From Vanessa cardui (lineage: Eukaryota; Arthropoda; Insecta; Lepidoptera; Nymphalidae), in assembly GCF_905220365.1 (NCBI RefSeq), contig NC_061136.1:13867702-13931701 (forward strand): DNA of 64,000 nt. Direction: 5' to 3'. The first letter of the stretch is position 1. Each line of letters starts with the position of its first letter. Shown piece after piece: positions 14,101-23,100 of the stretch. The translations under genes and the position numbers were made by a program. Under the pieces are notes generated by a model, which saw only the letters and a list, made by a program, of their open reading frames with translations, was not told the origin of the DNA and did not search any database.

Positions 14101-17100
14101 AATTCTATTGGTTAGTGTTTTTAAAAGTCATAGGTATTGAAATTGTGGTTTTATTATTTGCAACGGTAAATAGGTCAGCAATTTGCAAACGGTATCTACC
14201 ATTACGCCGTAATTTACACGCCTTTAGTAATGACTATGCAATGCACTCGTACAATTAACATTGCATTGATAATATTAAAGGCTATATAGAGATACACCTA
14301 CACGCGTCACATTGTAGATGTTTTAATAAACATACAATCTGATTCCAAATGTTGATAGGATTTTGGAATGAAACGAGCTATAACACTGTCCGAGTTTCGG
14401 GCCGGTTCTTCTCCATAGAATCAATATTACGAACCGATAACTTTTTAAATATTTTATTTATAAAATAAGACGGCAAATATTTTGCCTAGATATCATTAAA
14501 TAAACGGTCCTTTTTATCTTCAGTATAATCTTGTATTGTTAAAAACATCAATAAATAAAGCATATTAGTTAGCCTTATTTTTGACATGAATTAACCTACT
14601 CCAATAGCTTAAAGACAGAATTTTTTACACTTTTATTACGTATCAAAAATCTTTACTACCTAACCTAATTTCAAGGAATAAAATAATTCAAATGACAGCT
14701 GTTCACACTCATACATACAAATAAACATACACATTGATATATATGTCATCTCCTATCTTTGTAAAAGTAAAGTACTTTACTAGTAAAGTACTTTACTTTT
14801 TTTATCTTTGTAACGATCACAAAAATTATACTAATTTTATTTCAACAGCATACCCTGCAACCGTGTGAAAGGGACCTACGAAGGCTTGATGTTACCTCCT
14901 AACATTGACAAGAGTTTGGATCTGCCGGTGTTCAGGAAGCAAGCGTGTCGCGTCTACCCTTTCAACTTCCAAGAGGAGAAACAAAGTCAGTACGGATTTA
15001 AATTGTACAGGTAAGTTTCTTTTTTCACAAAATGGCCGAAATATTGGGTGACTGACTTTTACATAGCTAATACACCACCAAACTTGGTAACCAAGATGTT
15101 ATATTCCTGGTGACTGGTGTTCTATAGCTGACTCGCCCTTCAAACCATAACACTAATTTAATAAGTATTGATACGTGGCTGTAGAATTTCTGATGACTAG
15201 GTCACTAATTCTGCAGTACCCAAAATTAAAAGTATTGGTTAAACTGATAGTTCCATCGTGATGAACAAACCTATATAACCTATTGTTTAGAATAGATGAA
15301 TCTTAACTAAGATTACTAACAACACTAATAAGTGTAGCCGTATTAAAAGCGTGTTGTGAAATCTCCAACCCTTTTTCTTCAAAGGGGAGGAGGCCTTAGC
15401 CCAAACACTTTTACACTTACAGTTAGTTACTTATATCACCGATATTAAATATTATGAGGCCCCTTTTTTATCTAACCATTAAAGTTATAAAGCAATAAAG
15501 TGGTTCAATAAAATACGTAAAGAAGTTTTATTAAATGTTAAACAAACCTACCCAAACAAGTATTGTATTACGATGTTGTATACATGATTTTTATATAAAA
15601 AGAACAACACCATTTTTATTTAAAATTGTTTTATATTTAATCTATGACATTCTTTATTTGAAATTTAATCGTATTTTTTTATTACACAGGTGACGATATT
15701 TTGTAAATGTTTTTCTAATACATATAATAGATATAAATTAATAAATATTTACTGTTCGATCATCATTAATCACTATGAAATAAAATTTATTACGTGAATA
15801 TTGCTTTATTATATTATTAATTAGATTCATTGTTCCGTCTTATCGATTGAGCATGTGCATCATTATCATATGACGCACTTTCAAACTTGTGCATCGATTA
15901 TTAGCAAGTTACAATTTACGTCACAACCGGATATGTTCCTGTACGGTGTACATTTTCCTGTACGGCGCAGTACACTTCCTTACGATGTTTCTCAGAACGT
16001 AGTTATGTTCTATGTAGCTCCATAGTAGTGTCCACTAACCTATACCTTCCCTGTATCGGATCGTATTGACATCACTTATCAGTCCTATAATCGTGTGATA
16101 CTGTTGGTATTGCATATAGTTACATATAAATTTCTTACAATAGTACAATAACAATAAAAACAGCCTATAAATTTCTCACTGCTGGATTAAGTCCTCCTTC
16201 TCCTCCTCCCTCTGAGGAGCAGCATTGAAACATATTCCACCACGGTGTTCCAATGCGGGTTGGTGAAATACACACGTGGCAGAATTTCGATGAAATTACA
16301 CATCCAAGTTTCCTCACAATTTTCATTCACCGCCGAGCACGAGATGAAGAATAAACACAAATTAAGCACATGAATATTCAGTGCTCTTTGCCTGGGTTTG
16401 AACCCGCAATCATCGGTTAAGATGCACGCGTTCTAATCACTGGGTCATCTCGGATCAATTGTAAATAGTATATTCTTATATAATTGTTGCGCTTGTTTTA
16501 GATACAAAATGGACGAAACTGCCTTCAACAACACATCGCCCTACGCTTGTACGTGTAATAGCAATTGTCTTCCCGATGGTTTTGTCGACATCAGCAGCTG
16601 TTATTACGGTAAGTCCGTCATTATTTAACACATTTTGGTCACAATTTATGACCTTATGTATGAATTAAGTGACCATACATTTTGGAGATACAACGGGACA
16701 GTCTTGAAATAATTCCAAAATGTTCCGTGTGAAAATAGATTAATAAAATGGTGATTTCAATCGTGCAACAAAATACTGTAATGGTATGGCACCCTGAGTG
16801 TCTGTAAAAGGTTTCGAGATTTTCGAAGCACGAATGTGTAATACCACCAAAATCCTTATTCTAAGTTGCCTAAGCTGCATCTGTATGATATATAAAATAT
16901 TTACAACATAAAATTTAGCCAAATATAAAAGGTTAAGTACACGTAGCCCGAGGCAAATTTATTTTAACAGCAATTTAATTTTTTTTAATGGAAATTATCA
17001 GCTCTGTTTCAAATAAATTAATTCGGTCTTGTTATATTATACATTTAGGCATGAATGTTTTATTTTCATGAAATTTCAAGTATGGCATTACATTTTACAA

Positions 17101-20100
17101 GAAAACTTTTAAAGGTATATAACACTATTTACACGTTAAGAATTTTACATTTAAAACATGGAAAAACATGTCCATTTAAAAAATTAAAATAAACAGGATG
17201 TTTAAAAGTGTTTTATAGCGTAACATAGTTTGTCATCTTTAGTGGATTATCAGTATAAAGAACAAATACATTATAAATTCACATTTACATGAAAATATAC
17301 TGTTGAAAGTGTGATAAGGTTATTAAAATAAATAACCGGTTCACATTATCATTCTTATTTTAAGTTACTATTTTATGTATATGTAGTCGGCTATAGGCTT
17401 TTTATGTGTTTATTATGTCTAATTTATTAGAATGTATGTAACCGTTTGAAATAAATTTTATGGGTTTCTATAATGTCAAGTTCAAAGAATTTGATTTCGG
17501 TTCTATATTTATTTGTTGCTTTGTATTAGTGTCGAAATTATGCTAAATTAAGTAACAGCCTGTACAGTTAGAGTAAGAAAAGGTTCGCCCCCCTTAAGAT
17601 CTATTTTCGTGTGCTCAGTATGAGCGATTGCTTTTCCGATTAAAATGACATATTGCGACGCAATGATGTTGTTTAGATTCAAAAGGTACTAAGAGTTTAA
17701 GTCTTGATAAAGGAATGAATTTGAAAACTGACGAAGGTTTTCTTACTCTGACTGTACATGTCTTATTACAAAACAAGGATTGGTTTGGTATTCCATCTGA
17801 TTTATTTGAAATATATAGGCAAGCTGGAAAATGAGTTACTTGATGGTATGTTTTTATTACCGCTAAAGATATGAATATTGTAAGCAATATGATTGTTGGA
17901 TACATGAGTGTATCCAGTAAAAGTATGTTTATTTATTAAAGATTTAATTCAAGAAATTGACATATTTCATTATACATTAAAAATTTAACAAAAAGAAAAC
18001 CGACTTCAAACAAAACACTATTTAAAAACAATAAAATATTTTTACAGTTCTCCTAAGTAAAATAAGATGAAAAATATTAGACTATTTGAGTAATCGATTT
18101 ACGATAAACACCCCATTTTTAAGTCGGTTTAAAAGAAACTTACCTACTTTACCTTATTTTATTAATACGTTTTGGTTATGTAGTTTGATGTATTCCAGTT
18201 TAAGAACGAAATATTTATTTATAAGAATTATTATATAAATACACAAATATGAATTATAAAACAGTAACTGCATTTAATCTTAATATTATAGTATTTACAA
18301 GCACTAATAACATAGTCTAATCAAAAGAAAACCGTAATGTAGATGGTATATGTATATAACATCTGGAATTACAAAATGTCAATATATGTTTGTATTGTTC
18401 ACAGGTTTTCCGATAGCTCTGTCGAAACCACATTATATGGATGCTGATCCAGAACAGCAGTCTTACTTCAAAGGATTCAAGCCGGACCGGCAGAAGCATA
18501 TGTCCGTGGTTGAGATAGAACCGGTAATTATTCTTACAACAACAACTACAACAACAGCCTGTTAATTTCCCACTGCTGGGCTTAGGTCTCCTCTCCTTTT
18601 GAGGAGAAGGTACATAATCCACTACGCTGTTCTAATGCGGGTTGGTGGAATACACATGTGGCAGAATTTCTATGAAATTAGACACTCAGATAGATTGCTG
18701 ATGTAATAAGGAGTAGCATAGGCTTACTTTTCAAATCAAATCAAATTAATGTCTAAACACTCTCCAATGGCGCTCACTGCCCTCTCGCCGCAGCCGTTGG
18801 TTGTCTTCCACCAACAGCTTAATATCACAAATGCTACCTATATACAGATTTAATAAATTATAGTAAAAACTGCGAACCGAATAATAGCTTTTTGTTAAAT
18901 TCAAACGCGCATGGAGTAGCGGGCACACCTAGTAATATATAAAACCTATTATAATATGATTATTTTAATATTACTTACTTCGAAATTAAATATCGATTTA
19001 ATTCAGTTTCTTGCGCTATGAAAATATAAATTAACTTGAACTTAAACTTGATCTTATAATAGTTAACTTAAGTTGTTTATTTTTTAATAATTATTTTCCA
19101 TAACATTGACGTCAGTAATTACTTTTAATAAGATGAAAAAATATTAATATATTATAATTACTTTTAATAAGATGAAAAAATCAATAAATATATTTGTATA
19201 AAAAAGACGTACGTACAAATTATACATTATTGTTTTTGTCATCGCTACTCATTTAGAAACATTCATAATTATCCCAAGAGTAGAGTTTTCAACTTAATTC
19301 ACAGGTACATTATTTATCATCATTATCAGCGTGTGTGTGTTTGTGTGTGTGTGTGTGTGTGTTTCTTTTAAATTACGCAACGGATTTTGATGCGGTTTTT
19401 TAATTAGATAAAATTTTTTAATTAGGTGTTTCGACAAGAAAGTTTTTGTATTTATTTCAAATCGTGCTCAGCGGTGAAGGAAAACATCGTGAGGAAACCT
19501 GCATGTGTCTAATTTCATCGAAATTCTGCCACATGTGCATTCCATCAACCCGCATTGGAACACCGTGGTGGAATATGTTCCAAACCCTCTCCTTAATGGA
19601 AGAGGAGGTCTTAGCCCAGCAATTTGAAATTTACGGGCTGTTACTTTACAATGATACACACATTGTTTCTATTATACTAGTTAACATATAAATACTACAT
19701 ATAGGGAAATTTATATTGGCATGATGTCCTTAAATGATTATAATATTGCGGATACGAAACGGTTCTCAGACGGAAATATCAATATGCGTGTGTTAGCATA
19801 GAATATATGGATTAGGTCATCAAAACTAGATAAATATACATTTTTATAAGAATAATATATTGTCTTTTAATATAGCGCTGTTTTAGAAAATCGAACACAT
19901 AAAGAAATGAAAATTTATTGTTTAACTCATGTTAAATTCATTTAAAGAATTTATAGCTAGATAGCCTTGTGTATGAATATTTTTTGTGTATCTTAATAAC
20001 GAATCAACTGATTGAGATACGCGTGAGATTCACGACATTATGGAGGGTTGAAAGGTTGAAAATAGCGGGACGTTTTAGAGATAAAAGACGGGATCAATTT

Positions 20101-23100
20101 ACTTTGATTGATAGAGAAATAGACATTTCCATTTTTAAATATAAAGTTTTTTTCATAATAAATATTTATTATTTTATATATGTATATATTAATAGCACAA
20201 ATTTCATTAAAATAAATTTGAAAAGCGCAGTTACAATTAATAAGTATAATATATTTATAGAAAGGGATATAAAATGCAACAGACAGCCTATCGTTAAAAC
20301 AGCGATCTCACAGACAACCTAATACTAAATAGACATTCAATATTATAACTACTAAATAACAAGTAAATATGGATGTTGCTAATAATACAAACACAGGAAA
20401 ATATTTATTTAATAACAATATTAATTTCTTAATGCAAGTTTCTCATTAAAAATGTATTTTTCCATAATGTTTCTGAGTAAAATCGTCGCAAGGTAATATG
20501 AATAAAATAGCGGAGGTTTCAAGGTATGCGTGCATGCTTTAGTATCTGTTATATGAAATTAACAGTGATTGTATTATATTGACGAGTTTGTGGAGATAAT
20601 ATGAATTTGACCGTTATGAAAATAACATGTGACCTTCGCAAAAGATGCTGGCCAAACAAACAGGCCTGTAAATTTCCCACAGCTGGACTAAGACTTTTCT
20701 TCCTTTGTGGAGAAGGTTAGGAGCATATTCCACGATGCTGCCCTAACGCTTGTTGGTGGATTCACATGTGGCACAGTTTCGTTGAAATTAGACACATGCA
20801 GGTTTCCTTACGATGTTTTCCTCTATCAACAAGCACGATTTGAATTATAAACACAAATTAAACACATGAATATTCAGGGGTGCTTGCTTGTGTTTGAACC
20901 TGCAATCATCCGTTAAGAGGCCGCGTTCTAACGACTGGGCCATATCGGCATTATATATATACAACGAGAAAAGAAAGAAAATTGACATGCTGTCGGGGCA
21001 CCGTAGTGTGCTGGGTGCTATAGTTCGTATTTAGAGATAGTTTAGTTGAGCGAGGTCACCTAATTCAACAAAAGTCGGTTCCTTCAAGGGTGAGAATACT
21101 AATGATGACGTCATATTTGCATAGTTTAAGGATACATTATTTTTGCTATATCATGTAAAAGCCGAGAAGGCTCAGTTGACACATGATTGACAAAAGTCTT
21201 AGTTCAAGTTCACCGAACATTTATTATTCAAAGTAATTGAACAATTGATGTATAAAAAACTATGCTAAATACTCGTAACATATACATATGTGATGTCATA
21301 GCAATTATCGCGATTTGTAATTTTGTTTGTTACAATCTCAAGGAGTAATGGAATATTTTAATGGAGCTTTCATTTTTTTTCCGTCAACCATTGAGAAGGC
21401 AGTTTACAAGGCAATCAGCAAACGTTATTTATATTAACTGTATTTTTTTTAAAACTATCTATACTAGTAATGCGTTATGGGATAGTTATAATTCTCACCC
21501 ATAAAAAAAATCCTATAAAACTCTTTTTTATATTTTAAATGACTTATTGTTTGAAGTAATATTAAAACGCATATTTAATTTTGAGCCCAGTTGGTCCAGT
21601 AACGCGTGTATAACCAATGACAGCGGATACAGAGAAATCCAGCATCAGGCACTAAATCAGACATAACTATGATATGTACCTGATTTTATTCATAATTAAT
21701 GGTGAAATAAACATCGTGAGGAAATCTGTGTAATAGTATATGTCTAATTTCAAAAACCCGTATGTAAGGCGGAGGATCTCCTCAAAAAGGAACAAGTTCC
21801 TAGCAAAGCTTTGGGTTACTTACAGACTTTATTTGAAGAGAGACTTGTATTCCAAATTACGTGTTTTCACGGATGCGCTACTACGAGGTCCCGGTTTCGA
21901 TTCCTCGCTGAGTCGATGTAAATAAGTTTAATAATTTTCTATGTCGTCTTGGTACCGCTAACACTCGACGTGTTTGCGGTACCGTTGTATTTCTGATTTT
22001 CCATATCATAAGTGCTATAGCTACTTACATTGGGATCAGAGTAATGTATGTGTTTTGTCACGTGTGAGAGTAACAAATTGATATAAGGTGAGGATGAGGT
22101 CAAGAAGGAAAAACAGCGCTTTAAAAGCGCTAGAAAATCTTAACCATTTGGCACACAAACAAATATATCTGACGATCATCTAAAAACGTTTCAAATATAA
22201 CGTCACGTCTACATTATACACATGAATTATTAGCACTTTTTTTTGCACTTCATTTGTTTAAAATTTTAACAATACTTCGTTAAACGCAAATCATATTGAC
22301 AAATATTTTTGTAATTATGGAAAAATTTAATTCAATAGACGTAACGGCTGATTTTGTATTTAAATTAAGGATCCTGTTTTTTTTTCAAAGTTATATGAAT
22401 AGGTGTGACTATCTTTGTTATTGTTGTCAATGTGTTGTCGAAATGCGTCAAAAGAATATTTTTATTGATTGTCAAGACAAACAAGACACGCATTTTGTTG
22501 TAAATAAGCATTTTGTTACTTTACTTCACTAATTAAATACCCTAAAAAATAAACATTTAACGTGAAAATAATTTCAAAATTGTTTTAATCCTGCTTAAGG
22601 CGTGATGAGCATTTATTATACTAGCTAACTATCCGGATTTCTCTTTATTAGACATTATATCGCATGATTTTTGCGGTAATAATAATAATAAATATTTTTA
22701 TTCCATATTCTGCTCCTAATGATTGTAGCATGATATAATTACATTACATTAATTTATTAATCAAAATTTACTTCCTCTACACTAAAGCCTTTCTCGATGT
22801 ATTACATAGAGTATCTAAAACTGTTAATCAGAGCAGTTGCTCCTAAAATTAGCTCATCCAATAAACGAATCCATCATATTTATAATATAATAGGTTGCAA
22901 GAAAGCAGTTGATATAAAGTATTATTTTGCCGGCATTATAATACATATCAAATAACCGAAGACCGGTATATATTGAGCCCTGTTGTATAGTTTCTTGGAG
23001 GTAGAGCTTTGTGCAAGCCCGTCTGGGTTGGTACCACCCACTCATCTGTTATTCTACCGCCAAACAACAGTACTCAGCATTGTTGTGTTCCGGTTTGCAG

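Larger units (their letters stand above)
15226..17564. other. CD36-family introns between exons c and e, unrecognised parts
   Basis: Outside exon d and the SINE A copies, the sequence is AT-rich with no recognisable gene or repeat. Confidence 0.5.

Noticed and set aside
21700..21760. acatcgtgaggaaatctgtg, SINE family A core
   Set aside because: Too short and degraded to bound as a separate copy.
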